NCBI GenBank assembly: GCA_014871385.1
Contig: CM026426.1
Coordinates: 71,886,756-71,950,755 of the forward strand
Reading direction: 5' to 3'
From: Ceratodon purpureus
Taxonomy: Eukaryota > Streptophyta > Bryopsida > Pseudoditrichales > Ditrichaceae
DNA length: 64,000 nt
Under the pieces are notes generated by a model. That model was not told the origin of the DNA. It was given only the letters and a program-made list of their open reading frames with translations, and did not search any database. Below, in pieces: positions 45,001 to 58,017 of this stretch. Each line of letters starts with the position of its first letter. Position 1 is the stretch's first letter. The translations under genes and the position numbers were made by a program.

Positions 45001-46180
45001 ATATGCATTACTAGGAGAACCTTGGAAAGTGTAAGAGGATGAAAATACAAAGCTAAATGATTGTAAATCAAATATACAATAGCATTAATCAAGTACAAGT
45101 TGAAGTGGTGGTTGCAAATCTCAAACGACTTATGTCCCACACTCTAGTGCAGTTCGTAGCGCTCCTAAGTCCTCCATCTCCAGTTGCGCTAGTCGTGATT
45201 GAAGAAGGAAGAGAGGGTATGCAGATAGACGCGAAGGTAGAATAGTTGCGCAAGTATCGCGCTTTCACGTAACCCACATGGTCTAGCCAAAGCGGATCAG
45301 CCTCATGTTTGTACTCCCAAAATGCAAGGCGAAGTGCATGAAATTGCTGCCAAGTTTGGAAATAGGGTTGCGTCTCTCTACAAACTTACGCCCATGTCTA
45401 CTTGAAGCACATATCAGCCCATTATAGCGTTTCATGGTTTGTATATTTCCAAAGAAAATCTACACGGAAACAACAAAAAACTATAGTGAATAGTGCGTTC
45501 AGTGCGCTTAGGTCTATTGCAGCTAGAGCAGGGTGCAGCCATGGATATTGAGCACAGCTACTACATCAAGTACGAATAGATATAGACGCAACAAAAGTGT
45601 CTTCTACAATAAGACACCAACAAGACAAACTGGAGTTAGACGAGAGAGTGACATATTTGCACTACACGGAGATTTGTGGCTAAGTTGACTAATTTTTGAC
45701 AAAAAATTGTCAGTTGTCTTGTCAATTAGGGCACCCTAATTCGGTCACTTTGTTGACACATTTTTGTCATCTTGGTCGTCATTCCGGACAAAGATACACA
45801 TTAGCAGCATTGTCCTCAATTCTCTTTGCTACGGTGGATTTACTTCGTCGTGTTAGCAATTTCCATTCATGTTCGTTTCGTTCGTGCATGATAAAAAGAC
45901 TTTAAAAGAATTTTGAGGAAATTTCTAGACTTTGTGAAAGTAAAAAGAAACTCTAATTGGAATTTGTGGATTTCCGTAATTTTAAGGAAAATGGATTCTT
46001 TACTGCATGGTAGTCTTGTAGGGAGAACGTTAAATTCCATGCAGTGGTGGCGAGCCCGCGTCTCGTCCGCCAACGTGGCGCGATCCGTTTTCCCCCCAAT
46101 CAGGAGGCACAATATTTTTGGCGCGTCACGCAACACTAAGTTGTCGTCCGCCCGAGACACTCAAAATCGTGTGAAACCAC
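42093..46180. other. AT-rich intergenic sequence before the MULE block
   Basis: No gene could be supported. It contains an (AAC)n microsatellite (44766-44790). A GC-richer stretch at 45060-45600 with an open frame on each strand matches nothing I know. The left terminus of the MULE should lie somewhere around 45.6-46.1 kb but I could not find an inverted-repeat partner. Confidence 0.35.
44766..44790. repeat. (AAC)n microsatellite
   Basis: About eight AAC triplets in a row. Confidence 0.9.
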
Positions 46181-46374
46181 GATTCTGTGACACTGCCACA
46201 CTCGCAGTCACCAAAACTGACCGCTGGAAAAAACAAGGTGACGTCACGATGAAAAACTACTGTATAATAGAGTCACGATGTCACTACAACTTCCATTCGG
46301 GCAAATTAGGGTTTAGGTTAGGCGCCTTCCCTCATCGTCTCTCTCGAGGTTTGAACTGCGTGTTTGTGTGCTTC

Positions 46375-49300
46375 TATGTCTGTCGTCCGAATGTGTTTTT
46401 GCTTGTTGTTTTGCTTGCTTTGTACAATTGAAAGTGTTAATGAAGTTGGCGTAGATAGCAAGGAAAATGTCCGTGCCCATGTCGATTGTGATGTTGACCT
46501 AGGAAACGTCGACATACACAAACATCACTTGCTGAGTATTGAAGATCGGGTTGAGTGTTACCCTCCTCGAGTCTTCGGTCCTTGTGATCTGAAGTGGGAT
46601 CTGGAATACCGCCCTCCCTGTGGAGAGCACAAGAAGAGCCATGTTGTCCAATAGTGCTTCATCCCAACAAATAGAGTGGTTGACTTTGTAATGCGGGTAT
46701 GCAATGCGGACGTGAAGGAGCACAATGTAAGTTCCAACCGAACAAGGAGAATAGAAGACCTTATGTGTCCGGAGATGGGCCTCAGACTGCTCTCAATTTC
46801 ATCAGGTACGGAAGTTCTTCCCAGTGTAGGTTTCGTAAGTGTATCATATTTCTGCATTCTTACATAAGCGATTGACATGCCCGTTCACTGTCTAATGTAA
46901 ACTACCCTCACATATTGCTCTCCTCGTACTTAGTTTGTGTTGGTAGTTTGTGCTTGTGATGACGTAATTTATCTTTAAGGTTCATTGTCACGAATTACTG
47001 TATAACAGCTATTGTAGCCACTTAAATTGTTGAGTCATCGTCATTTCAATGCCTATGTTCATGTGAGTAGCAACTTAAATTCTCATTTTCTACTCTTCCG
47101 GCAGATATAAATGTGAGTACAGGCCGAAGGATTACTCCAGAATTGTCAAACCTATCACTGAGGAACTTCTCCCCGAAGCCGAAGAAGAAGCTGTAGAAAC
47201 CTTATGTTCCTCTAGAAGGGAACTTGGTAGCACCGACCAGGAAAGCAAGAGCTCAGCGAGCAAAGGCTCCCGACCAAAGAAAGCCTCCTCGTAGATTTAA
47301 ATCGAAGACACCAGCTACACATGGCGATGCCATGAACTGGATGGTAGAAAATCCTATAAAGTCTCCACAGAAGCGGAACGCAAGGCAGAAGAAGGGATGC
47401 TTTGACAAAGGTGGTGTGGCTGATGTAGGAAATGTAGGTTGCTGTAGTGCCATCATCCCAGACTTGAACGAGCTTCCCAATGTCTGCGACCTTGATGTGT
47501 AACCTACGAAGGTTGTGAAAAAACGTGGTCCAAGGAAAAAGAAGTGTGATTCACATTCCCCCCTCAAAGCTGTTGGTACTGCCAGTGTCATAGGCATAGA
47601 AGGTGATGGTAAACTTGCGAAAGCCCGTTGTTTAAGAAAAAAAAAGGTCACAAACAGTCTGAACGGTGACACTAACCCAAGCTGTCCTGGTACGCACACA
47701 CTGCTGGGAGGACTGGAGAGCGGCGCTCCGATAAACATGCATGGACAGCCTTCTATTGCGGGTTTAGGCGGGATTTTACCGGAGGTTGACTCCTCTATCG
47801 GACCACACCCACCGTTTATTCCTGTACCTGAAATGCAGCCATTTACCCCCAGAAAGGCACGTAAAGTCGCAAAGAAGAAGTCCATGTCAAAGACTTCTGC
47901 GGCCTGTAACCACTGCCAGAAACTACTATTTGAGAGCTTCCTGAATGTGGATTCACAACCTTCTACATCAGCCGACATTGGACTGATGCTATCTGCCCAC
48001 TATGACACTGCTAGGGGACCGTCATCCACAGGATACTGTTCGGGGGAGGTATTGGATCCGGAGGAAGCACCCTCCTTTTACCTCTGTAGTGGGAAACTGG
48101 ACAGCAGTGCAGGTTCTCAACCGCGGCCAAAGGGTGTCAGGGACTCCAAAAAAAAATGGGGAGGGTCCATCAAGAGAGGATGTCTCGCCCAATTTACGGT
48201 GAAGAGTCTTTTGTATTTGCCACATGTTTCTGAAATCTGCATTCTTTAGGAGAAACACGTCAACTCTCATGGTTTAGTTGTGCATGGAGGTATGAAGGTC
48301 GGAGACAAAAGTGCATTCTTTGCACATCTATATTTAGAAATATGTGCTTTCATAGAGGAGTGCCTGAGAAGAAAGGACACGGTCAGCCAGATAATGAGGA
48401 AGCACTTGGATATGCTGAAGAAATACAAGGCAAAGGGCAAAGATATCACAATGGATTTGCTGCTTAGCACCAAAGACATTCGAAATATATCTGGCAAACT
48501 CGCCCAAGAAACGTATATAGTGCACAAGAACGATGCACAAAGTGTGAGAATGTAGGTGCGGAAAAACCCCAATAAAGTGTTTCACTACACCGAGTCAAAT
48601 AAACATAAGCCTGTATCAGTACCAGGCAAACTAAATGGGTAAAATATGCCCTTCACTATAGGTATTAAGACACAATGGCAGAAAGAGATGATGCTCAAAC
48701 ATGGACACCGTGGAGGCATCTCTATGGACGCCACATTCGGAACTAATGACAAGAAGGTACGATGATGTATGTGTAGGATAGTTCAATTAAACTGTTTATT
48801 ATTACACAGAATAATGTCTGACTTGACTCAGTGGACTATGTCCCGGTTTTATGGTCAGTGATACTAGAAGTTTATGTGATGTTATTGCCCTATGAAAGAG
48901 TGACACTGTCATCCAACCTAACAGTGTATTTTCCTCTGATGTAGTTCACATTACATACCCTTATGGTCTTTGATGAGTGGCACAACGGTGTCCCGGTTGC
49001 TTTCATCCTCACTTCGAAGTGTGCGGAAGCAGACTTGAAGCCGTGGATGAAATCTCTAAACGACAGAATGACAGCTAAATAGCTAGACTGGAAACCCTGA
49101 GCATTCATAGTGGACTGTGCGCAGGGAGAGATTAATGCCATCAAGTGAATATATTGTCAATGAATAACGTGAAAGTATACATGTTTCTCTTTGGCTTAGC
49201 ATTTAATACTGATAGTGACACAGTAAAGGTTTAAATGCATATGTAGATCGTGACACTAAGAATTATCGATCGTGACCTTGCAGTGACACATGGCTGGAGA

Positions 49301-50437
49301 TTGCCATTTTTCATTGCCTATGGCATGTGCATCGAGCATGGCAGAAGAATGCATGTTACAAGATTGCTGATTTACCACGTAGAGCCGCCATCCTGAAAGA
49401 ATTGGAGTTGCTGATGTATGATCGTACGTCTTCGATGGGAGACGAGAGCAAGTCTTGGGCGGAATTGAAGATCGACAAATTAGAGAAGAAGTATCCCCAA
49501 GAGTCGAAGTTTTAGGAATACATGAGGACGCAATGGCTTGATAAGGTGCATATGTGGGTAGTAGGTTATAGGAACCTATCATACTGCGGACAGGACACAA
49601 ATGCCGCCATAGAAGGGTACCATCGTTTTACGAAGTCAATTTTAAGGTCGGAGAGAAGCAAAATTACAGGTCGCAGGGTGGACTGGTGTATCACTGCATT
49701 AACAGAGGACGTCGTCGATCATTACAAATATAAGGATTTACGGAAAGAGAAGGGTTTCATTGACAACAAGAAGTTGCAGGATTGTGTGGTTGACTCTATT
49801 CTTAAGGCCTGGGCCATTCCAGATGAGGAGGTGACACTGCTAGCCCAAAATGGTGATACTGCATTGGTGACATCGACCTCGCATCGGCATCTTAGATACA
49901 CTCTGCATAACCCGGGCTCTGAGTGGGGCGTGTGCACCTGCGTTTGGGCTCAGCGCGAGAACATGTGTAAACACCATGTGAAAGTCGTAATGATGATGCA
50001 CCCAGAAATTGCTGAAGGGAGCATAGCACGTTATTGTGGTCGACTAGCGGGTAACATCAACGGCGGACTACGTCAACTTCTTACTCTGCAACGAGTGCAA
50101 TTATTACCATCGGCTGAGACAGATACTCCGTACTTGGCTGTGAGGCCATCACCTATGAAACAAGTGTCACAGGATCTACTAGCAATATAGAGTCGACAGG
50201 TCATTCATCTGGGTGAAGAGGTTGCAGGTGACACTATAATAATGGAGCATCTTGTCGCCAAATTCAATCTCACCCTCGGGAGAATTCAAAGAATAAAGGT
50301 GGAAATTTAATCCGGTATTGTACATCCTATGGAGGGAACTACAGTGTTTTTGCCGGTAGACAACGGGCAGGGATTTAAATTGGGTCGAAGAAGAGACTTC
50401 CTTGAAAAACCATGTAAGCATGTCATGAGACGGCTTT
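46375..50437 (+). pseudogene. MULE (Mutator-like) transposase gene, spliced and decayed
   Basis: Start at MSVVRMCFCLLFC. Introns are readable by GT-AG and frame at 46806-47104, 48757-48944 and about 49146-49278. A Lys-rich region rich in KKRGPRKKK comes first. The DDE-like core follows: FTIGIKTQWQKEM, GGISMDATFGTN (first Asp), DEWHNGVPVAFILTS after the second intron, AFIVDCAQGEI (second Asp), and IFHCLWHVHRAWQKN after the third. The SWIM zinc finger is at about 49930-49980 (VCTCVWAQRENMCKHH). The frame continues to about 50437. Around a dozen in-frame stops, nearly all TAG or TAA plus a TGA where Arg CGA is expected (WKP-R-AF), fit C-to-T decay. Transposition enzyme of a plain DNA transposon, now inactive. 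Confidence 0.85.
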
Positions 50438-51989
50438 AGTGTATTTGAAATCATACATGAATACTGTATGGTCTACAGTAGAAGCTTCCTGAGCGCTCTT
50501 CTAGTAGAGGGGTTCCTTATAAGGACTTGTAGCTCGAGTTTTTCCATTCTCGAATAGTGTATTTAGGTTTTTGTCCATATATACCGCCTCTATTCACTGT
50601 AAGAGTCCATACCCTTGACGGAAGGATGCCTCGCTTTGGGTTTGTTTTTGCTGTCAAAGTATCGGAGGAGGTTCTGTGGTGTGTTCTTTTCTTCTCTGTT
50701 CTCTGTGCGTTGCTGTTATTTATGAGGGGATTGGCGAGTAGGGTTTCCTCGATGCCAACTTCTAAGGTCATCAGAGTGCCGTCTAAGAGTTCAGCGAGGG
50801 TGGAGACTAAGATTGTACGAGGTCAAGTGAAAACCCATGGAGGTAGGCATTTATGCGAGATTCCTATTGCATCTACACCCTCGGAGAAGTTGGGCTACGG
50901 AAGTCTCCGCAGGCGTGTTCCAGATGAAACACAAAGAGACAGCAGTCGCAGTACGTAGAGAAGAAACAACTAGATTCTAGAGCAATTTAATAGGGGACTG
51001 TGCGACGAGGACTTCCATAATATGAGTGCATTTAGTGCGTAGGTCGGGGATATGGGGATGATATGATGGTATATCGAGCAGGGACGGACCTCTTCTGTGG
51101 GTAACACTGGAATTTCCATCAATGTGCTCAGATTCTGAAGTGCCGCCGTGAAGAGCTACTGCAATTGTTGTGTCACAGCGTATACAGACGTAGTTAGATC
51201 TGCACGGTTATAATGTATTTTTAACATATCAATTAAGGAGAACTTGCATCCACTCTCAACGTACCATGGCTCATTCCTCTCAATTTTATTTGTCATCCCT
51301 AATTACACTGTGCACAATTGAACACAGTGTCACCTTTGAGATTTTTATATTATTCTGAGTACTAAAAAAACCACAAAGTATGCTGAATACAATGATTTCA
51401 TTACTCTTGTAAACCATTATATCTACGTCACTGTATTTTAACATACTTTAATTTTCCAGTGGATATTTTTGAACTTCACTTTTTGTTTATACGGATCGTC
51501 AATGTCACAGAGACATTGTGAAGAAGATATCCAGCAAAGCTCGACCAAAAACAGGTCCTGGTGTATATCGTTTTACTCAAAGGGAAGCAAGACATGATGG
51601 AGATCTGTGGAAAAACTCACAAAATCAATTATAGAATGACAAGAATGTAACTTATATGACATTGAAATGGAAATTGTAATAAAACATTAAGTTCTAAGGA
51701 AAAAAAGGAGATTATAGTTTATTATAAAAAAAAGGATAACATCAGAGGTAAATAAACAAGGTTAGTCCGCGAATAATAAATGCTACGAATCCGCAGAATA
51801 CTGAGAGGAATATAAGAGTGACAGTGAAAGAAGTATTTGCAAAAATAAAAAGGTCACAAGGAATTAAAATTAAGAAACGATGACATTCAAAGTAAAAACA
51901 AAGGTTTGAAGATCGAACCATATAAATTTTTAATAGATTTCATATTAAGATGAACATTACCAATGAAGTTAAACAAATACTCGGAATAA
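50438..51989. other. Spacer between MULE transposase and protease genes, first part
   Basis: AT-rich from 51200 on. A frame at 50557-50958 (SEKLGYGSLRRRVPDETQRD) is open but not recognised. GTGTCAC words occur at 51170 and 51323. Confidence 0.3.
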
Positions 51990-52335
51990 TTAAAAAAGAA
52001 GTACATCTTAGACATAGTAATCCAAAAGAAAAGAAAAAAAATTATTGGTCGCACGTAGAAATCAAAAACGTATTTGTAATAAGAATTAATCGAACTATTG
52101 TGAGTAATAAGAGAGGACTTAAAAATAATAAAAATAAAAATAAAAACTATGGATTGCATGTTAGAACCCGAAAATGGTGTTTCAAATTACAATAAATCGA
52201 AAAATAGGGGGTGATAAGAGAGGACTTTTGAAAAAAAATATAATACATTTATGGGTCACACGTAGAAATCAAAAAAGGTATTTCAAATGAAAATAAAACG
52301 AATTATAAGGGGGTGATAAGATAGGAATTTACAAA
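51990..52335. repeat. Degenerate tandem repeat, about 105 bp x 3
   Basis: Units share GGTCxCACGTAGAAATCAAAAA, GTATTT, an A-rich centre and GGGGGTGATAAGAGAGGA. They start near 52020, 52120 and 52215 and differ considerably from one another. Very AT-rich, non-coding. Confidence 0.6.
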
Positions 52336-53111
52336 AGATAAAATATAAATTTAAAATAGAAGTAAAAGAAGGGGAGTAACATAATGAAAATTAGAAATTG
52401 GAATTTAAAGCTCCGAATTAGAACTTTTTAGTTGTGACACTAAGTTATGGCAAGGATAACGATTAAAAACTATTATAACCTAGAACTCTAGAAACAAAAT
52501 AAAAAAACTTTTCCAAAGGTCGGCAAACGATCGTCGACCATCAACTGGATCAATGAACGAATTCAGAAGGGCAGAATGTTTAGTTTACTAACATACTGAA
52601 CTTTACCGGTTTGATCCAAAACTAGAAGGATCTGTGGAGGTCTCACCAAACAGTCTCACGGAAACGGTAAAGTTGAGTGATATGACTAAAGTCTTTCATG
52701 CTCTTCGGAGACTTTCTCATTTCCATAATACACCAAAGGGAAAAGACAACATTTGACATAAGGCACGAAGTAATGGAGACTCCATGAAGAGGGAAAAGCA
52801 ATTTACACAACACTGAGTACAATCTGTTACACTACCAAGTGTGGGAAATAAAAACAAAGAAGTCATTGTCATCGAGAAGGAAGAAGAGTATTTTCGAGTT
52901 CAAACTGTTAACAGTATTTGTGACACTAAGTTCGGAAGCAGACAAGCACATCTGTCCTTGTTATAAACAGTACGTGACACTAGGCCGTCAACTAGTTTGT
53001 GGCACTGCCAACCACGTGATATCTAAGTACTTCTACAATTCCCTCATTCTACTGACCCTGAATTTAAATGTCAAGTGACACTAAACTCAATGTGCAGTAT
53101 TCTGCCTCCCT
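52336..53111. other. Spacer with GTGACAC words
   Basis: Four GTGACACTA words within 52430-53085 (near 52434, 52921, 52975 and 53078). No gene. Confidence 0.4.
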
Positions 53112-56100
53112 TTATTTCCCATCATCATCGAAGCTTAGTTCGTCTTCATCCGAATCAGAAGGTTTCGCCAGCAACTGACTAGGGACACACATGGGAGCCT
53201 TGTAGCGTGCATCACGACGAGATAGGTCCAGTTCTCTAGCAAGCAATGACAGTATGTGGATGTTAATGTCCTTTGTCTTGAAGCGCTCCAATAGTTTCTG
53301 CTTTAGTCGTTCCTCTCTCTCATCTACATTCACAGCATGGAACTACGATACAATTCGTGTTAGGAACTAAACAAATCTCAGCCCATTGGTGACACAAATA
53401 CAACATTGAATGATTAAATTCAAGAAGACAGAGATGAAGATGCAGCACCTTTAGATGCAGCACCTTTAGATACAGCAGTGCGTTGTAGACTCTATGGTGT
53501 CCACATTTGTAGTTACCCAATTGCTCTGTGACGTCTTCCTTGACGATAGGTACCTCGTAGAAGTCAACTCCATGTAAGCATTGCCACGCTCTACAGATGC
53601 TTCTCACAAACTCTGCATCTAAACCCCTGAGAAAGTGACATCTCCCTTTATAGGAGTCAAAGTGTATAACTCTGGAGTACTGAAAAATCAACAATGACCA
53701 GTGGTCATGAGCAACCCAGAAGATGAGGATCTCCTTCACTTGATGGATCTGAACTGGGTTTAGTGGCTGTAAGAAGGATCTAGCCCATCTCTCCAATGTA
53801 GTACTCCCTTTGACGAGGCTCTCAAGTCAAGAACTCACACAAGAGGTGACAAGATGTATTTCATGCCAACGTATGCTAGGATACTGGAAATAAAACCTAG
53901 ACATAACAAAGTCAACTATATCATTTCCTAGTCGGGTGCGTACCAACTTGAGGTCCTGAATGGCTGCAAATTTAACCTCCAGCTCCTTCTCTTTCTCATT
54001 GAAGAAAACAACAAATTCCGCTCGGTCTCCTCGACCTTCACAACCAGGCACCGCCATCATAAGGTTGTCTATGTGTAGGCAGTTGTATGCTTGTCGGATG
54101 TTCATAACCCCAATGTCTCTTACTTGAACTGTAGAATAGTCCGGCCATGGCTCTGTCATTGACCCTTCCATTCGTTTCGGTGACAGATGTCCCTCTCCCT
54201 ACGTTGGAACTGGGCAAACATAGAGGACCTGAGAGTCTGCTGCAATAGAAAGAATTTGCAAGTCTGTGACAACCTCCCCTCCCGTATCACCCTCCTCAGC
54301 AAAGACCTTGCTTAGATTCCTTACTATAGAGGTGTCATCCTGCAAAGACCCTGATCCAGTACTGATAGAAGTAACAATTGATACTCCTTTATAAGTAGTG
54401 AGGAGCAACTCCCGAGCTGATTCCTTTACCCACTATCCAAAGCTAGGATCCTAGGAGAAGGTAGAACTGTCCATAGCCATATCCTTACCTGAGTGAGCCG
54501 TGTTTTGGAATTGGCTTAGAGTGAGAAGCGGGTTCGGTTTTGGTGATTCCCCCTAGTCCATGAGTTCCTTTATCTCAGGGAAGACCGGTGGAGGAGCTTC
54601 ATCCTGCGTGGAGTTCCCTTGACCTCTAAATGCACACCCCACTTTAAAGTCGCCTTCCGGAACTTGATCCTGTAGCGCTTCCAAATAAGGATCAGTAATG
54701 TCACTGTCTCAATTTGTGGCAGCGGGCCGCACTAGTTGCATTACACTGCAAGTGGCCTCCTCCTATGTGACAGTATTGAACTTCGATGCTGCTATCGCCG
54801 TGACACCGTTGCTCGAAACATCTACTTCCATTGTCACAACATCTAGAACCCGTGCACTCTCCATAGCTTCCTCCGTGACACTGCATGATGCAACCTGAGC
54901 AGATGGCCTTGTAATATCTTTGATATGTGGTAGTAGTTCTCCCACCGCTGGGTGCCGTGACGTATCTTGAGACATTTGTAAACTCGTTGGCGACTGCGGC
55001 GGCCTTGTCCTCCACTGCGGCACTTCCACCCCCCTCGGCCATTGTCCCCGGCCCTTTTTCCTCGACCACGTCTGTATCACCCCTCACCTCAAGCAATATT
55101 GGACCCTCCTCAATAAGTCCGGTGAAATGAATGCCCTGTTCGTCTTGCGGGAGCACTTTTGTGACACTGTCTACATCCTTCCGTGAGTCTTTCGGCGCCA
55201 TGACACTGTCTATTTTCGTGACACCGCCTTCGCATTTCTTCCTGCCTACTATCATCAACATATCACATGGAATTTCAGTCTACGAATACACCATCTTGTC
55301 TGTAAGCATAGCCAGCGTATCTAGTGAAGTTGATGTTTCATTCTTGGGCGCTGTTTCCGGACACAGCGGCTTCACTACGGTCTTCCCCCATTCCGCTGCG
55401 CACTTTCTCCAATGGTGATTCCGTGACTTGTATCGCAAGCCCGACGTCCTGCACAATGCCATGCATCTTTAGCTGGATGGCAGCTACTCTAAGTGTCCAA
55501 TTCGGCGTAACAAAACTTGACACCCAATTAATATCATGCTCTTCCCGAACATGCAAGGCCAATGACCACTTCCTTGCATGTTCTGCCCAGTGGGTCTAGT
55601 CCATTGTTTCCCAAGCTTTAATGAAGTCCAGCGGCTCGCAAACTGCAAAGTCCTGTAGCGCCCTCATTTGAACATTGAGGATCCATCTGAGCAAAGTGTG
55701 CACGACTACACCACCTCGACCGTTAGCCACGTCAGATATCTGCTTTGAAGTAGTGTCACGCAATGACTCGCCCAACGGAAATTCCAAGTTCGCATATTGG
55801 TAGGCCCCTTCTTTAATAATCATAGTCAACGCCTTCTTCCGCCTCCATGGTGTCGAACATTCCTTGCGAATGATGGCATCTCCTAACGCGTATGTTGGAC
55901 ATGTCTGAACAGTCCATACTCGTTCCAGAAAAGTGTACGGAAGACGTACAATAGAGGTTTTGGTTCTACGGGATCGATCCGTGCTAATTGAAGCATAGCC
56001 CTTTAGTCCTTCGCCTTTACCACTGTTGCAACACACCGCAATATTAAAATACTGACAAATATGTCCGCTATTGAAACAAATTCGCAACTATGGACACCTA

Positions 56101-56257
56101 AAACAATGAATTCAGCGACATTGATTACGATACGTACCGTCATGTCGCCAAGGTAACGTGGATAGTCTTTGGAATATATGTTGTCCCATTTGCAAAAAAT
56201 GCGCCAGAAGGGGCACCACCCCCAGCGGACCTCTTCTACCAATCGACCATTTTTCAT
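53112..56257 (-). pseudogene. Ulp1-type (C48) cysteine protease gene of the MULE block, decayed
   Basis: The 5' exon reads MKNGRLVEEVRWGWCPFWRI (56257-56138, donor ACG|GTACGT). A large middle exon (about 56010-53460) begins with SISTDRSRRTKTSIVRLPYT, passes an Asp/Glu/Gly-rich region, and ends with the protease core. The core has HDHWSLLIFQY (catalytic His), VIHFDSYKG (Asp), and EQLGNYKCGHHRVYNALLYL (Gln and Cys). An intron (CTAAAG|GTGCTG...ATCGTAG|TTCC) leads to a last exon ending KPSDSDEDELSFDDDGK at 53112. C48 enzymes cut SUMO or related Ubl proteins; copies captured by MULEs are known in plants. Several in-frame stops, mostly TAG, break it. It is tail-to-tail with the transposase and shares the GTGACAC words, so it is probably cargo of the same element. 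Confidence 0.75.
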
Positions 56258-56598
56258 TCCTGAAATCAGCTCTCCCCCTTTGTATCGAGATTTCTGGTGT
56301 GGCAGCGGCGAGCAGTGAGCAGTGAGCTGTGAACAGACAAAAATCGCGTCAGAATGCAAAAGTGAGCAGACAAAAAACGCGCCATGGACACTATGACTGT
56401 GGGAAAAAATATCGCCGGGGTCCCTATAATCCCATGAGCGAATGAAGTTGACAAATGAAATTTAGACACCAAGATTCGAGAATCGGCTAAATTTAAATAT
56501 TGAAAATATAAATTACATATTAAAAATAATCCTTAGAATCACCGGGGCGGGCTTACTGTTCTCAAAATTGGAAGAATTTGGCTATTCACTACTTCTAC

Positions 56599-57094
56599 CT
56601 AATCAAAATCATCCTCTAAGAAAGCCGACGGTCTGGAGGCTCCATTGCCAAAATCAACAACGTTGTCTGCAGACGTCCATGTTGATCTGAGTCTTGGAAT
56701 GTAGTAATGAAACGAGTCGAGCTCTAGACATGATATTCCATAAGCACTCTCAACACGCTTGAGTGTGCGAACGTTGTCCACAGTCCAATCTATCTGGCAT
56801 CGATTTGATCGGATTACTTGACGAAGCTGTTGAATGTCCGAGAACATGTCCACCTCCTTACCAGGCCGTCGTTCTTTGTACTTGTCGGTCACTCTCAAAA
56901 TGAACTCCCTCAGCTCCCAATTATGCCATGGTAACCCGTCCTACATGCAGTGGAAGCAGAAGAGTAAGTGATACAGAATCTTGAAGAAAATGCAAACATC
57001 TAACCTAAACCGTGGGGAGTTAAAAAACAAAGATATTGAAATCAATAGAAGAGGAAATGAATCAAACCTGGAGCATTTGTGAAGTTGGAGGCAT
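56599..57094 (-). CDS. Intact two-exon gene, 122-aa unknown protein
   Basis: Exon 1 (57094-57068) codes for MPPTSQMLQ. The intron runs from CAG|GTTTGATTC to TGCATGTAG|GACGGG. Exon 2 (56940-56599) gives DGLPWHNWELREFILRVTDK to SAFLEDDFD and a stop. No internal stop, splice phase 0. The middle looks helical (MFSDIQQLRQVIRSN) with conserved-looking Trp/Tyr positions and an acidic end. Not recognised. It lies just upstream of the Ulp1-type gene in the same direction. It could be a second cargo gene of the MULE block or an independent gene; the lack of decay beside two wrecked genes is notable. Confidence 0.6.
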
Positions 57095-58017
57095 CGAAGA
57101 CTTGATCTGCTCTCGTAACGAGGTATGGCTAGTGGACGAGGATTAATCGGGCTCGACAGAGAGGAGAGACTGATCCATGACCACGGTGCTTGCAAGAGAA
57201 TGAGAGAAAAGATGATGTGAAGCTCTCGTTTGCAATGTAGGTCAGAAAATAAGCAATGGGGCTGGGAGAGAAAATGAGCAATGCGTTTGTAAGAGTCTCC
57301 TTCTAGCAACTAAAGAGAGGCTCAGCCATTGGTGGAGGAATCCACTCATAAATGTTAGCTCGTAATTGGAGGTTAATTATAATGTTTTGGCAACCATGTC
57401 ATTTAAAAGGATTGAACATAAATGACCAGAGAAAACTAGGGTGACGCTGAGTTACTAAGAGGGGAAATCAGTGCTTATCTAACGAGAAATTCAAGCAACT
57501 CAGTCATTTATAGAAGAAGAGTAATTGAAGATTTTCAAAGCATCAAGATCACAATGATAGTTTCATGTGTAAAGTGTAGACTAATTCCTTTGAGCCCATT
57601 ACAATAAGCTAAGAATTAAATACGCTGGTTAGATGTATTAAAGGTTAGAACTCTAGGAATTTCCTACCGAAAGTGATATAGAAGTAGGTAGTGATACTCG
57701 TGTACATCTAGATACACAATAATATTTAATGACCCTTCATGTGGAAATATAAAATTAAAAATCTGGCACATTGCAATGAATTCGCACGTACGGATAAACT
57801 CAATGCCTTACCCTTCAACATCTTGATCACTCAAAACATGATGTCGGATCCGACAGCCAAAAACTGGACTGCAATATTATTGGAGTAGTGAGCATTAATG
57901 TGCGAGTTCTAAGTTAAGTTGTTTGGATTTGGAGGATGTAATCTCAAGTTTGTCTCTCTTGTGTTATGACTTTTGTTTGTGCTTCGTTTGCAGGTTTCTT
58001 AGTTTGAGAATTGTAGA
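57095..58017. other. AT-rich spacer
   Basis: 57095-57310 is leader sequence of the 122-aa gene. The remainder shows no gene. CTTCGTTTGCAG at about 57993 is an acceptor-like site just before the ORF at 58018. Confidence 0.4.

Noticed and set aside
45057-45277. Overlapping 62-aa ORFs on both strands
   Set aside because: Mutually exclusive frames, no family and no splice context.
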